Of a stretch of 64,000 nt of DNA, positions 35,466 to 44,645 are shown one piece after another. The notes under the pieces were generated by a model, which had not been told where the DNA came from, ran no database searches, and saw only the letters and a program-made list of their open reading frames with translations. The position numbers were made by a program, and so were the translations under genes. How positions within the stretch are numbered: position 1 is the stretch's first letter; each line of letters begins with the position of its first letter. Source of the stretch: Geomonas oryzae (lineage in GTDB: Bacteria > Desulfobacterota > Desulfuromonadia > Geobacterales > Geobacteraceae); the NCBI RefSeq assembly GCF_004117875.1, contig NZ_RAHW01000001.1:930001-994000 (forward strand). The letters run 5' to 3'.

Positions 35466-35882
35466 CTATTTGTCGTGGCAGGTGATGCAGAGCGCACTGT
35501 TCTTGTCGCTCTTGATCAGGTGCCCCTTGGCGGGGTTCAAGGGATCATGGCAGGTGAGGCACCCCACGGCGCCGTTCACCATGATCATGTTGCGCTCCTG
35601 CGGCGAGATCGGTTTGTACCCCTGCTTGTTCACGTAGCTTTGATAGATCATTCCGATGGGGTGCTCCCCGTCGAATGAGTGCACATGCATCGTCTTGTTG
35701 GACGCGTTGTTGCGCAGGTTCACCCGGACATCCGGCCCTGCGGCGCCGTCGTGGCAGCCGATGCATTCCCTCGACAGCGGGTCGATCTCCGGCGGTGCGT
35801 CGGCCGGTGCCGGACCCGCGTTGGCTATGACAAGCGCCGCCGCTGCTGCGATCAGTGCGCTTTTTCTATTGCTCCATGGCAT
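35466..35882 (-). CDS. Periplasmic trihaem c-type cytochrome
   Basis: 138 residues from ATG 35882, the start with a ribosome site (AAGGGGG). The signal peptide covers residues 8-30. Three CXXCH sites are visible: CIGCH near 46, CLTCH near 113 and CITCH near 133, with additional histidines (HVHSFDGEHPIG) that can act as distal ligands. It is a small periplasmic electron carrier, similar in kind to the many small cytochromes of Geobacter; I do not recognise the exact family. The next gene upstream on the same strand also encodes a secreted protein. Confidence 0.85.
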   Translation of the reverse strand: MPWSNRKSALIAAAAALVIANAGPAPADAPPEIDPLSRECIGCHDGAAGPDVRVNLRNNASNKTMHVHSFDGEHPIGMIYQSYVNKQGYKPISPQERNMIMVNGAVGCLTCHDPLNPAKGHLIKSDKNSALCITCHDK

Positions 35883-35977
35883 GTTTGCCCCCTTGGCAGG
35901 CCGGTTCATAAAATACGTGCTGTCCGATCTCTTCGGCGGCACTCCGGCGGGACTTTAGGGGAGAAGCCTTTTCCGGT

Positions 35978-36304
35978 TTACCTGGTCCTGGAACCCCATG
36001 AGAAGCTCACCAGGGCGAAGGAGCGCTCTCCCGAGGTCTCGCCTTCGTCCGCGTCGGCCGTCTCCTCCCGGTCATCGATCCGGCTGTTCAGCTTCGCCTT
36101 TTCCACCTTGGCAAGATACGCCTTTTGCGCCTCGACCGACTTTTGCAGCATCAGGGAGTAAGGGCAGATCCCCTTGGTCGACGCGGCCGCCGCCGGGGTC
36201 TCGTCGGCACGGGCTGCGGTGTTGAGCCCCTCCAAGGCAACGGCGGTAAGGGTGAGTGTCAGTATGGTGAAAAGCTTTGCTTGAAATCTTGTCAGGGGTC
36301 TCAT
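35978..36304 (-). CDS. Small secreted protein of unknown function
   Basis: 108 residues with GAGGA ahead of the ATG. An N-terminal hydrophobic stretch (about 9-30) followed by ARADE is a predicted signal peptide. The mature part has one conserved-looking block, ICPYSLMLQKSVEAQKAYLAKVEKAK, then an acidic, low-complexity tail. No cofactor motif other than a single Cys. It lies 95 bp upstream of the trihaem cytochrome gene on the same strand and may be co-transcribed. Confidence 0.65.
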   Translation of the reverse strand: MRPLTRFQAKLFTILTLTLTAVALEGLNTAARADETPAAAASTKGICPYSLMLQKSVEAQKAYLAKVEKAKLNSRIDDREETADADEGETSGERSFALVSFSWGSRTR

Positions 36305-36487
36305 GGCTTCCTCCTGTTCGGTGCGTGTTGACCGTACCGTTACAAGTAAGATGCCAGCGTGCCGTGAAAACGTCAGTGCGATAAATCGTGTAATTACTGG
36401 AACTTATCCTGGAACTTGAAAATCCATTTCGTGCCGGGTGTTCAGCCTCTGCACAATCGCGACAAAAGGGGTGTTCAGGTTCTGATA

Positions 36488-36988
36488 TCAATCCCGTTCC
36501 ACGGCGAGCGCCGCGATGAACCACTCGTCCTCCAGATCGAAGAGCAGCGTCATCACCTCCGGTTTCTTGGCCACGTGGATCACGTACTGCTTTCCAGAGA
36601 CGATGGAAGGGGTGGAAAGCCGGATCGCTAAGGACTCCTCGGAGAGGTAGCGCTTGAAGGCGCCGGCGAGGACGTTGGCGACTTCGCCCAGGGCGTCCTC
36701 CACCTCCTCGTCGGTGGGTTCATCGATATCGAGCATCTGGCAGGCCATGCGATGCGCGAGGTGCGTCGAGACGTGCAGGCTCACCAGGCCGTTGTATTCT
36801 CCGGCAAGGCCGACCAGGCCGCTGATGCAGTCGGCGAAGTTGGAGGCGGGATCGACCGAGAGAGGCAGGTGCAGCAGGTGGTCCATGCCGAGGAGGGTCG
36901 AGAAGATCTTTCTCGTCTCCTGGATGAGCGATTTTTCCAGAGCCGGTCCGTCGCTGCCGATTCTTGCAAGTAAATGATCAGAAAACAT
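36488..36988 (-). CDS. cheX: CheX-like chemotaxis phosphatase
   Basis: 166 residues. The CheC/CheX/FliY fold is indicated by two halves of alpha-beta pattern and by the catalytic helix EEVEDALGEVANVLAGAFKRYL, with the Glu and Asn spacing (ExxxAxGExxNxxAG) that dephosphorylates CheY-P. CheX has one active helix in contrast to the two in CheC. No chemotaxis cluster is adjacent, so it is an orphan that may act on a CheY encoded elsewhere. Confidence 0.85.
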   Translation of the reverse strand: MFSDHLLARIGSDGPALEKSLIQETRKIFSTLLGMDHLLHLPLSVDPASNFADCISGLVGLAGEYNGLVSLHVSTHLAHRMACQMLDIDEPTDEEVEDALGEVANVLAGAFKRYLSEESLAIRLSTPSIVSGKQYVIHVAKKPEVMTLLFDLEDEWFIAALAVERD

Positions 36989-37324
36989 GTTTTTTCTCCA
37001 TCCCCGGTGAAGTGCGGCTGCACCCGTTGTCCCGCACGAAGACAGGAAAGGGGCGCGGCCGGTGTATCGACAGGGGGTAGAGCAGGGGGCGTGCCATCAG
37101 CCAAAGGTGCGGCGGACGGGGAGTTTGCGTCGTGCGTCTGTGGAGCGGGTGTCCCGGAGGGGGACGGTGTGGTTGCTCCGGGGACAATTGTGGGGACGTC
37201 GGCGATGCCGGAGGGGAGATATGACGTTGTCGAAAGGCTATTTTGCCCGACTAATGTGGCGCTTGTGTGGTAAACAGCGCCGTGGCCCGCGGATGGCGGT
37301 GGCAGCGCACCGGGGTGCGGGCGC
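36989..37324. other. 336-bp gap without a recognised gene
   Basis: GC-rich, lies between cheX and trmO, both on the minus strand. I see no stable hairpin with a T run, no repeat family and no convincing frame. A 44-codon plus-strand frame at 37220 has a good ribosome-site-like sequence but runs into trmO antisense (see rejected list). Confidence 0.5.
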
Positions 37325-37843
37325 CTATCTCGGCCTGCGCGGACCGGGTGCGTAGCCGCGGCCGAGCGCGGCATCGAGCTCGTCGATCCATCCCGCCTTT
37401 GCGTCGGGAAACGCGTCGGCGTAGGGGACGTAAGGTTTTATGTCGAGGACGGGCGTCCCGTCCAGAAGGTCCACGCCGCGCAGGTGCAGCGTTTTTCCTT
37501 CGATCCCGACCAGCTCGACGGCTGACAGTCCGATTGAGTTTGGGCGGTGCGGCGACCTGGTGGCCAGCACTCCCCGTTTCGGTCCCCCACGTGGCGGTTT
37601 GACGCTGCTTCTCCACCCTTCGCTCAGGTGAAAGGCGAAGATGAGCCAGAGCCTGTCGAAGCCGCTCAAGTCCTGAATGACCTTCTCGTCCAGCCATTCC
37701 TCGAGCACAAGGGTTGCCGATGCGGGTTCGCCGCTCTGCGTTCCCTCCACCACCGTGCCCTGGTGCGGTGCGTCGATGCGGCGTGCATAGGGGGATTTTA
37801 AAAGCCCGATGGGGCGGTAGGTGAAGTTGGTTTCTTGAATCAT
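37325..37843 (-). CDS. trmO: tRNA-Thr m6t6A37 methyltransferase TrmO (TsaA/YaeB)
   Basis: 172 residues. TrmO adds a methyl group from SAM to the N6 of t6A37 in tRNA. It is a beta-barrel methyltransferase, not Rossmann-type. The signatures are all present: RPIGLLKSPY at the N-terminus, FDRLWLIFAFH, GVLATRSPHRPNSIGLSAVEL, and DIKPYVPYADAF. Length is that of the short bacterial form without the extra C-terminal domain. Confidence 0.92.
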   Translation of the reverse strand: MIQETNFTYRPIGLLKSPYARRIDAPHQGTVVEGTQSGEPASATLVLEEWLDEKVIQDLSGFDRLWLIFAFHLSEGWRSSVKPPRGGPKRGVLATRSPHRPNSIGLSAVELVGIEGKTLHLRGVDLLDGTPVLDIKPYVPYADAFPDAKAGWIDELDAALGRGYAPGPRRPR

Positions 37844-37903
37844 GTATTACTCTCTCTAAGGCCCCGGATTCTAGAACAGCCGGTATGAAAACGCAATACG
37901 TCC

Positions 37904-38035
37904 TTGAGTAAATCTATCGTGACCGGTCATTGGAATGACCTGAAGAGCATCGCTCCATGTGCCGACGTGGATAGCAACGGTAAAGTCGGAATCGCTGAAC
38001 TGCGCAGGATGATAGACACCTATCTCGGGCGATAA
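37904..38035 (+). pseudogene. Fragment with an EF-hand/dockerin-like repeat
   Basis: An open frame with no ATG and a stop a few codons upstream encodes 43 residues that end ADVDSNGKVGIAELRRMIDTYLGR. The DxDxNGxVxxxEL loop and following helix match the calcium-binding repeat used by type I dockerins and EF-hands. It lies in the 315-bp gap between trmO and the PhnD-like gene and has no ribosome site, so I read it as the 3' remnant of a larger secreted protein gene. It could instead be a short leaderless frame. Confidence 0.45.
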
Positions 38036-38158
38036 CGGCATGGCACTGGATCTGGCGCAATTATTGTTATCATATCTTCGGTAAAGGTTTCTTTCGAAAT
38101 CACCTATGAGTAGGCCGATGCCGGTGTGTTATACCTATTCGGGACACGAGGTGTTTCG

Positions 38159-39019
38159 ATGAATAGACTTGCCGCCGGCTGTTGTCTCTTCCTTAACCTG
38201 TTACTGACGGCGCACGTTGCCTGTGCTGCATCACAGGATACGTATACCTTCGCCGTCGTTCCCTATTACAGTCCCGAGAAGATCTGGACGCTTTTCACAC
38301 CGGTGGTGAATTATCTCAGCAAGACCACCGGTGACAAATGGCAGCTCCAGCTCTACCCGAATCACGCCGAATTTCTCAACGACATCTGCAACGGAAAGAT
38401 CTCTGCGGCCTTCACCGGTCCGGTTCCGCTCGCCCGCGCCTATGAGGCCTGCGGCGCAAGACCCGTTCTGGTCGCGCTCGCTCAAAACGGCAAACCGGTG
38501 TACCACTCCGTTTTCGTGTCGAGCGATCAGGCGATCCGGAACCTGCGCGACCTGAAAGGGAAGCGGGTAGGCTTTTTCAAGGGCTCCACCGCGGCACACG
38601 TGGTGCCGGTGAGGATGCTCAAGGATGCCGGGGTCTACATGCCGGACATATCCCCCGTGTTCCTCAGCAGCCAGGACAAGCTCGTATCCGCACTGCTGAC
38701 CGGCGACATCGCCGCGGCTGGAATAAAGGAGAGCCTCTACCAGAAGGTCTCCCGTGAAAAGCTGCATGTCCTCTCCCGTTCGGAACCCCTGCCCAATTTT
38801 GCCGTCTGCGCCCTCCCCACGTTTCCCGCGAAGGTGCGCGACCGGCTCGTTTCATCCTTGCTGAAGCTCAAACCCCTTACCAATGCCCGGGACAGGGAGC
38901 TCGTCAGCCACTGGGACGACGAGGTGAAGCACGGTTTCGTCACCCCCGACCGGGACTTCCTCGTCGGTGTCTTCCGAATCCGCGACATGTTCAAGGACGC
39001 AGGTAATGGCATTCGATAG
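38159..39019 (+). CDS. Periplasmic PhnD-like substrate-binding protein
   Basis: 286 residues from ATG 38159; the signal peptide covers about 5-23 (cleaved after ACA). The PhnD (phosphate/phosphonate) family pattern is clear: FAVVPYYSPEKIWTLFTPVVNYL, the pocket region AAFTGPVPLARAYE, HSVFVSSD, LKGKRVGFFKGSTAAHVVP and LLTGDIAAAGIKE. Relatives bind phosphonate, phosphite or other oxyanions. No phn transport genes follow; instead the stop overlaps the next gene, a hybrid kinase, by 14 bp. This arrangement suggests the protein reports ligand to the kinase. Confidence 0.87.
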   Translation: MNRLAAGCCLFLNLLLTAHVACAASQDTYTFAVVPYYSPEKIWTLFTPVVNYLSKTTGDKWQLQLYPNHAEFLNDICNGKISAAFTGPVPLARAYEACGARPVLVALAQNGKPVYHSVFVSSDQAIRNLRDLKGKRVGFFKGSTAAHVVPVRMLKDAGVYMPDISPVFLSSQDKLVSALLTGDIAAAGIKESLYQKVSREKLHVLSRSEPLPNFAVCALPTFPAKVRDRLVSSLLKLKPLTNARDRELVSHWDDEVKHGFVTPDRDFLVGVFRIRDMFKDAGNGIR

Positions 39020-41303
39020 AAAAAGCCTCGGCTTCAAGCTGATAGCCCCCAGCCTCGTCGTCATCGCCGTCGTCTTCTTCGCTCTGCTTTTCCTCATCAA
39101 GTCAATCACCGTCCGGGTCCACGACGACTACGTCCGCTTTACCCTCGCCTCCGCCAACGGCGAAGTGCGCAAGGTCCTCACCACTGCCGCCAACGACCTC
39201 ACCGCCGCCCTGCTCGCCGGAAATGACGAAGTAACCGAAGCGAAACAAAAAAGCGTGATGGAGGCGCTGCGACTGCTCTGGTCCGCACCCGGCCACGGCG
39301 GCGTCCTCATGGACTCCAAGGGAGCCGTGCTCTATACGACGCTACCCATCCCCGTCACACGGATCGTCGCGGCCCAGGCGGCGGACGGGTACCGTTCCAT
39401 AGAGATCGGAGACGAGGTCGTCGGAACCTTCGGCCAGCTCTTCCCCATGTGGGGATGGAAGGTGGTGACGGTAAGCAGGGTCCGCAACACCCTGCTGCAG
39501 GAAGGCAAGATCGGCATGCTTGTTCCGCTCGTCGCCACCGGCTGCGTTCTCATGGTCTTCGGTATATTCCTGGTGCTCAGGAAAAACCTGCAGCGCCCGG
39601 TGGAGAGCATGGTTGCGGCGGTAAGTTCATCCAGAAGGGTGGAGCCGACCGGCGTTACCGAATTCGACATCGTCGGGAACGTAGTCAACGACGCCTTCCA
39701 GCGTCTTACGGAACAGACGGAGATCTTGCGGCAGGAGCTGGCGGAGCGGACGAGGATACAGGAAGAGCTCAGGGCCAAGGACGAACGGATACACAATCTG
39801 CTCGACTGCACGGAGGAAGGGATCTTCGGTGTCGACCCGGACGGCGTCTGCACCTTCTGCAACCGGTCGTGCCTGCAACTGCTCGGCTACCGGCAGGAGG
39901 AAGACCTCCTGGGCAAACGGATTCACGACCTGATCCACCCGCCGGGGGTGAGCGGTGAAACCGTCGCCGGCGAGGACTGTCCGGTCTGCAACACGTTTCG
40001 GACCGGGGCCGGTGCCCATCTTCCCGCCGAGGTGCTGTGGCGTGCGGACGGCACGGCGCTGGAGACCGAGCTCTGGGCGCACCCGGTGGTGGACGACGGC
40101 AGGATATGCGGCGCGGTGGTCACCTTCATCGACGCGACGCAGAGGAAGCTGCTCGAGGACCAGCTGATCCAGGCGCAGAAGATGGAGTCGATCGGCAGGC
40201 TCGCAGGAGGCATCGCCCACGACTTCAACAACCTGTTGACCCCAATCATGGGGTACTGCGAGCTGCTGCGGCTCGACCTGCCGGAAAACACGCTGGTTCA
40301 GGAACGCTGCGGGAACATGATGAAAGCCGCCGGAGGGGCGAAGGAGCTGGTGCAGCAACTGCTTAGCTTCAGCAGGAAGCAGGTCCTGGAGATGAAGGTG
40401 ATCGACCTGAACCAGGCGGTCGGCAACTTCCAGAGCATACTGCGGCGCACCATCCGCGAGAGCATCGATCTCAAGATGTCGCTTGCGGAAGGAAGCTATC
40501 CGGTAAGGGCGGACAAAAACCAGATCGAGCAGGTGGTGATGAACCTCGTGGTGAACGCGCAGGACGCCATCGGCGAGCACGGCGTGGTAACCATCGAGAC
40601 GGCACCGGTGCTTCTGGACGACGAGTACGCCCGCCTGCACAAGGACGTCATCCCCGGGCGGTACCTGATGCTCGCCGTCGCCGACGACGGTTGCGGCATG
40701 GACCAGGAGACGCGGCAGCGCGTCTTCGAGCCGTTCTTCACCACCAAGGGGATCGGCAAGGGGACCGGGCTCGGCCTTGCCACCGTCTACGGCATCGTGC
40801 GGCAGCATGGCGGCAACATCTGGGTGTACAGCGAACCGGGCAAGGGGACCGTCTTCAAGTGCTACTTCCCGCTCGCGGAGGGGGCGGCGGTTGCCGAGCG
40901 CGCCGATGCCGGCGACAAGGTCAGCCTGGAGGGAGCAAGGCGGACCATCCTCCTGGTCGAGGACAACGAGATGGTGCGCCTGCTTGTGGCCGAGCTTCTG
41001 GCGCAGGCGGGGTTCGAGATGCTGATCGCCGGAGACCCGAAGGAGGCGCTGAAACTTTCCGAGGGGCGCCGCGTGGATTTGCTCGTCACCGACGTGGTGC
41101 TCCCGCACATGTCCGGCCCGCAACTGCACCGAAAGCTCCTGCAATCCGATGCGGGACTGAAGGTTCTCTACATGTCCGGCTACACGAGCAACGCCATCGT
41201 GCACCAGGGGGTGCTTGACGAAGGGACGCACTACATCGCGAAGCCCTTCGCGCTGAACGAGTTCGCCCGCAAGGTCGCCGAGGTGCTTGCCGCTTCAAGT
41301 TGA
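39006..41303 (+). CDS. Hybrid sensor histidine kinase coupled to the PhnD-like gene
   Basis: 765 residues from ATG 39006; an in-frame upstream ATG (38967) would bury more of the binding-protein gene. Helices near 12-32 and 176-195 flank a periplasmic sensor of about 140 residues, smaller than that of the 23370 kinase. PAS lies at about 260-375 with an unusual DCPVC cysteine pair. HisKA has its His near 404 in [19 protein letters not shown]. HATPase has DDGCGMD and [13 protein letters not shown]. The receiver has its Asp near 695 in [13 protein letters not shown]. The kinase core and receiver are close in sequence to those of the 23370 kinase, so the two loci look like variants of one design. 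Confidence 0.9.
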   Translation: MAFDRKSLGFKLIAPSLVVIAVVFFALLFLIKSITVRVHDDYVRFTLASANGEVRKVLTTAANDLTAALLAGNDEVTEAKQKSVMEALRLLWSAPGHGGVLMDSKGAVLYTTLPIPVTRIVAAQAADGYRSIEIGDEVVGTFGQLFPMWGWKVVTVSRVRNTLLQEGKIGMLVPLVATGCVLMVFGIFLVLRKNLQRPVESMVAAVSSSRRVEPTGVTEFDIVGNVVNDAFQRLTEQTEILRQELAERTRIQEELRAKDERIHNLLDCTEEGIFGVDPDGVCTFCNRSCLQLLGYRQEEDLLGKRIHDLIHPPGVSGETVAGEDCPVCNTFRTGAGAHLPAEVLWRADGTALETELWAHPVVDDGRICGAVVTFIDATQRKLLEDQLIQAQKMESIGRLAGGIAHDFNNLLTPIMGYCELLRLDLPENTLVQERCGNMMKAAGGAKELVQQLLSFSRKQVLEMKVIDLNQAVGNFQSILRRTIRESIDLKMSLAEGSYPVRADKNQIEQVVMNLVVNAQDAIGEHGVVTIETAPVLLDDEYARLHKDVIPGRYLMLAVADDGCGMDQETRQRVFEPFFTTKGIGKGTGLGLATVYGIVRQHGGNIWVYSEPGKGTVFKCYFPLAEGAAVAERADAGDKVSLEGARRTILLVEDNEMVRLLVAELLAQAGFEMLIAGDPKEALKLSEGRRVDLLVTDVVLPHMSGPQLHRKLLQSDAGLKVLYMSGYTSNAIVHQGVLDEGTHYIAKPFALNEFARKVAEVLAASS

Positions 41304-41308
41304 GACCA

Positions 41309-44278
41309 TTACGGGTCGGCGACGTCGTGCTCCTCCCTGAGCGGCTCGTCTTCCGCGTCCCCTTGCGCCGGTGTTCGGGGGGGGAGGCTGAAAAAGGCCG
41401 GGTCCTCGAACTGTCTGAGCTTCGCTACCTGCGTTTCATCGTCCTCATCCGCCGTGCAGATGATCCGCCACTCAAGAAGGGCGTCCAACCGGTGCGTGAT
41501 GTCCCAGAGGATCAGCGTGGAGGCATCCTTGTCGTAATCATAGGCGTGCCACCTGGTCGGCGTTTCGGTCCAGATGATCCGTTCAAGCGATATCGTCTGG
41601 CTGAACTTGTTCGTGTTGAGGTTGTAAAAGGTCCCTTTCCCATCCGATAAACACAGGAGGGCGACGTGGGTTTCGGTGCATACCCCCTGGACGCCCGATT
41701 GGCAAATGAGGCCTCCCGCGATCGAATCGGGATACTGTTTTATGATCTTCAGCTTGGAGTTCAGCACCTTGACGGTTTCTTCTCTGATGTAGACCTGGAG
41801 CTTCTCGCAGTCCACGGCGAAGGTCTCCATCGGGATGGTGCGGGCCGTCCGGCTCTGGCCGGGGGGGATGTCAAGGTTGCTGTTGAGGAGAAAGGTGCCC
41901 GTATCGGTCCCCAGGAACATGGTGTCGGGGTGGTACGATCCCCTGGCGACGCAGCTAACCTCGCCTTTGGCATGGAAGGTTCTCACCGCGGTGCTGACGA
42001 CGTCGAGGCTCTGTCGTACCACCCTGATGTTTTCTCCCTCAACGATGCATGCGTAGTAATCGTTGTCCTTGCTGCTCGACATGAGTACGCCCCGAAACCA
42101 GGCGTTCTCTTCATAATTGAAATTTTCATTCATGAGTACCTCGGCCACAAAACATGCTCCCGTCTCCGACAGCTTGGCCCGCCACATGTGGTTGGGGCTG
42201 ACCTTGTTGCCGAAGAGAAAGAGGTCCCTGTCGGGTATGGAGTCAAGAAAGCCAAGATCCTTGAAGTGCGGGGACCGGTACCGCGCTGCGGTGCGTTTTG
42301 CGACGTTGACCACGAGGATGGTCTCATCGTCCTCCCTGAACAGCGTGTGCAGGAGCGATTCGCCGATCAGGGGCAACGGGAAGCGCGGCTTGGTCGCCAG
42401 ATCCATGTCCGCGTCCGTCGAGGCGATAACGGTAATTGGTTCGACTTCTATGGCGAAATAATCGGCGATTTCCCGGTCGATATCGGCGAGCTTTTCCTCG
42501 TTGCCGATGCAGCCGCGCAGCGCGGCCGCCCTCGCGGCATTGCCGATCAAAAGGGCGCGGCGGTAGTCTTCCAGGTTGTCAACTTCGGTGTTGATGTAGG
42601 TGTGACAGCTGAGCGCCATGTCGATACTCTTGCGAGCTCTCGCTGCCTCGTCCGCGGGGAGTTTCGACGTCACCCTGCGTGAACGGCCGGCGAAGTTCCT
42701 TGCTTCCGCCAAAGACCCGGCATACATGATCTGCGTCAGCAGGCCCCTGGCAGCGTCTCTCACGGACTCCCAGTTCAACTCCAGCAGGAGATCGTATTCA
42801 TCGGCGAAACAGGAATAACCGTTGAAGTACGCTTTGAGCTTCTCCAGGCGATCCAGACATCCCTCGGGCTTGCCTGCCAGAAGCTGTGCCTTCACCGCGA
42901 CGAAGCTGAGCCATATCTCCCTGGCCTCCTCATCCGGCACCTTCATAAGCCTGCGGTTTCCCCGGAGCACGGAAAACAGCGGCGACACCGCGAGGGCCTC
43001 CTCTAGTATCCCGGTCCCCCCCTCGCGTGACAGCCACATCAGGATGTCGAAGCAGGCGGGCCAGTCTTCGGCGGCGGCGAGGGCGCGCAGTTCGCACAGG
43101 CGCTGTTCGACCGATTGAAGTTTCAGTGCACTCTTTTCCTTCTCGATGAGGGCTCTCACCCGGCTCGCGCCGTTTCTGTCCAGTTCCTGCAGCTCGACGA
43201 GCCGTTTCAGCCTCTCTTGCGGTGATGCAGACCTCTCATACTCCAGCCATAGCGCCTTGATCTCCTCTTCCGTCCGTGTCGCCTCGATTTCGCGGAGCAG
43301 GCCGCGTCCCTCCGGATAGTGCGGGTAGCGCGCAAGAGCCTGCCGGATCAGCGCTTCAGCCTGATCGAGGTCCCCTGCGGCCAGAGCCGGCCGGGCCTGC
43401 AGCAGAAGCGGCTCCGCCTCCGCCCGCATGGACTGCTCGATCTTGTTCCGCAGCTCGGTTTCGGCCGGCAGGATCCCCTCTTTTGCCTCGGCAAGCTTCA
43501 AAAGCGACAGTGCGGCGGAGAGGTTCCCGTCACGGAAGGATATGTCGGCGCAGGCGAAAAGCGCGCTCTTGCCGAGGGTGTCGGGACGGAGGTTTTCGAA
43601 AAGGGCCCTCGCCTCGGGAATCATGTCTCTGCCGTAACAGGTGAGCGCCAGGAGCTCGCGCACCTGCCGGTCCGCCTGGACGTCGTCCGGTTGGGCGAGG
43701 ATGGTTGCTGCTGCGCTTTCGTACGCGCCCATCTCCTCCACGAGGATGCGCACCGCCTTGATCAGGGGCGTCAACTCGTTTCGTTCCCGGACCCGGATGG
43801 CCGAGAGGGTTTCCTCAGCGCCGCTGTAGTCGTACTCGACCAGCAGGCGCTGAGCGAGGGCCAGGGCCTCCCGTGCGGGAGTGCCGCTCTTCACCTGTTT
43901 CTGCTTTTTCTTGGGGGGGGGCTTCGTCGTCGCCTGTGCCTGGATCGGTGCCGGTTCATCGATGGCGTCGAGTGCCTTGACCGAGAGCACTCTGATATGG
44001 GTATGGCAGGCGTCGATGGTCGAGTTGTATCTGTGTCTGATGAGCAGGATGTCGTCGCTGTAGGGGTGAGGGATGAGCCGGAAGTTCTGGCCGTAGTTTT
44101 CCAGGAGCAGGTTCTGCAGGGAGTCCTTCAACCGGTAACCCGTTTCGCGGTCGGCCTCTGAAAGCTGGAGCGAGGTGGGGTTGACCTGCTTGATGAGGGA
44201 GATGATCTCTTCGGCTCCGGGGAGCCGCGAGGAACCGAGCACTGCCTCCGCACGCCGTACGTGCTTTTCCCATAACAT
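41309..44278 (-). CDS. 989-residue cytoplasmic protein with TPR-like middle and propeller-like C-terminus; unknown function
   Basis: No signal peptide or membrane helix. Three parts can be seen. Residues 1-110 form a compact N-terminal domain (NPTSLQLSEADRETGYRLKDSLQNLL). A Pro/Lys-rich linker lies at about 115-130. Residues about 130-610 are helical repeats of TPR type (AREALALAQRLLVEYDYSGAEETL; LLQARPALAAGDLDQAEALIRQALARYP). Residues about 640-960 are beta-rich, with repeated strands ending in aromatic or hydrophobic triplets that suggest a beta-propeller. I do not recognise the family. The gene is alone, tail-to-tail with the kinase (5 bp between stops). Confidence 0.8.
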   Translation of the reverse strand: MLWEKHVRRAEAVLGSSRLPGAEEIISLIKQVNPTSLQLSEADRETGYRLKDSLQNLLLENYGQNFRLIPHPYSDDILLIRHRYNSTIDACHTHIRVLSVKALDAIDEPAPIQAQATTKPPPKKKQKQVKSGTPAREALALAQRLLVEYDYSGAEETLSAIRVRERNELTPLIKAVRILVEEMGAYESAAATILAQPDDVQADRQVRELLALTCYGRDMIPEARALFENLRPDTLGKSALFACADISFRDGNLSAALSLLKLAEAKEGILPAETELRNKIEQSMRAEAEPLLLQARPALAAGDLDQAEALIRQALARYPHYPEGRGLLREIEATRTEEEIKALWLEYERSASPQERLKRLVELQELDRNGASRVRALIEKEKSALKLQSVEQRLCELRALAAAEDWPACFDILMWLSREGGTGILEEALAVSPLFSVLRGNRRLMKVPDEEAREIWLSFVAVKAQLLAGKPEGCLDRLEKLKAYFNGYSCFADEYDLLLELNWESVRDAARGLLTQIMYAGSLAEARNFAGRSRRVTSKLPADEAARARKSIDMALSCHTYINTEVDNLEDYRRALLIGNAARAAALRGCIGNEEKLADIDREIADYFAIEVEPITVIASTDADMDLATKPRFPLPLIGESLLHTLFREDDETILVVNVAKRTAARYRSPHFKDLGFLDSIPDRDLFLFGNKVSPNHMWRAKLSETGACFVAEVLMNENFNYEENAWFRGVLMSSSKDNDYYACIVEGENIRVVRQSLDVVSTAVRTFHAKGEVSCVARGSYHPDTMFLGTDTGTFLLNSNLDIPPGQSRTARTIPMETFAVDCEKLQVYIREETVKVLNSKLKIIKQYPDSIAGGLICQSGVQGVCTETHVALLCLSDGKGTFYNLNTNKFSQTISLERIIWTETPTRWHAYDYDKDASTLILWDITHRLDALLEWRIICTADEDDETQVAKLRQFEDPAFFSLPPRTPAQGDAEDEPLREEHDVADP

Positions 44279-44645
44279 AAGAGCGTTCCCTCCTGTCAGT
44301 AAAATTAAATGGAACTAATTTTACTCTCTTTGCTCGACGGCGCAAGAACGCGGTTCGTGTTTATGACAGTGGGAGACGGTGTCCCCGGAGGCGATCGTTG
44401 ACAGACGCAGTATCAAGGGATGTGTAAGGCTTGGTTGAGCGGGCACGGTCCAAGGTGCGTGTGCGGAAAACGGCTCCGTTCAGGAGTGATTCGGTCCGCC
44501 GGGTCGCAGATGTGTCTGCCCTGAGTCGAGGGAAGTGTGTTCTCTCTTAAAGTGCGGCTTGATCCTTCCGATAGGGATTGATGCGGCCGGTAAACGGCCT
44601 GCCGCGTGCGGTACGACTTTTCAGCGGGAAAGAGCGAGGTGCGGG
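44279..44645. other. 367-bp divergent intergenic region
   Basis: Separates the 989-residue protein gene (-) from the FkbM gene (+), so it must hold both promoters. It is somewhat AT-rich near 44300-44330, next to the minus-strand start. I see no repeat family, hairpin terminator or RNA gene. The long open frame from 44535 is only an upstream extension of the FkbM gene. Confidence 0.4.

Noticed and set aside
37220-37355. Possible 44-codon plus-strand gene with GGAGGGGAGAT ahead
   Set aside because: It runs antisense into the trmO coding end, has an Arg/Gly/Ala-rich composition typical of antisense frames in GC-rich DNA, and no terminator.
38041-38058. Sigma-54-like TGGCAC...TGGC ahead of the PhnD-like gene
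   Set aside because: The GG to GC spacing is one base off and the downstream box is poor; sigma-54 promoters tolerate little spacing change.
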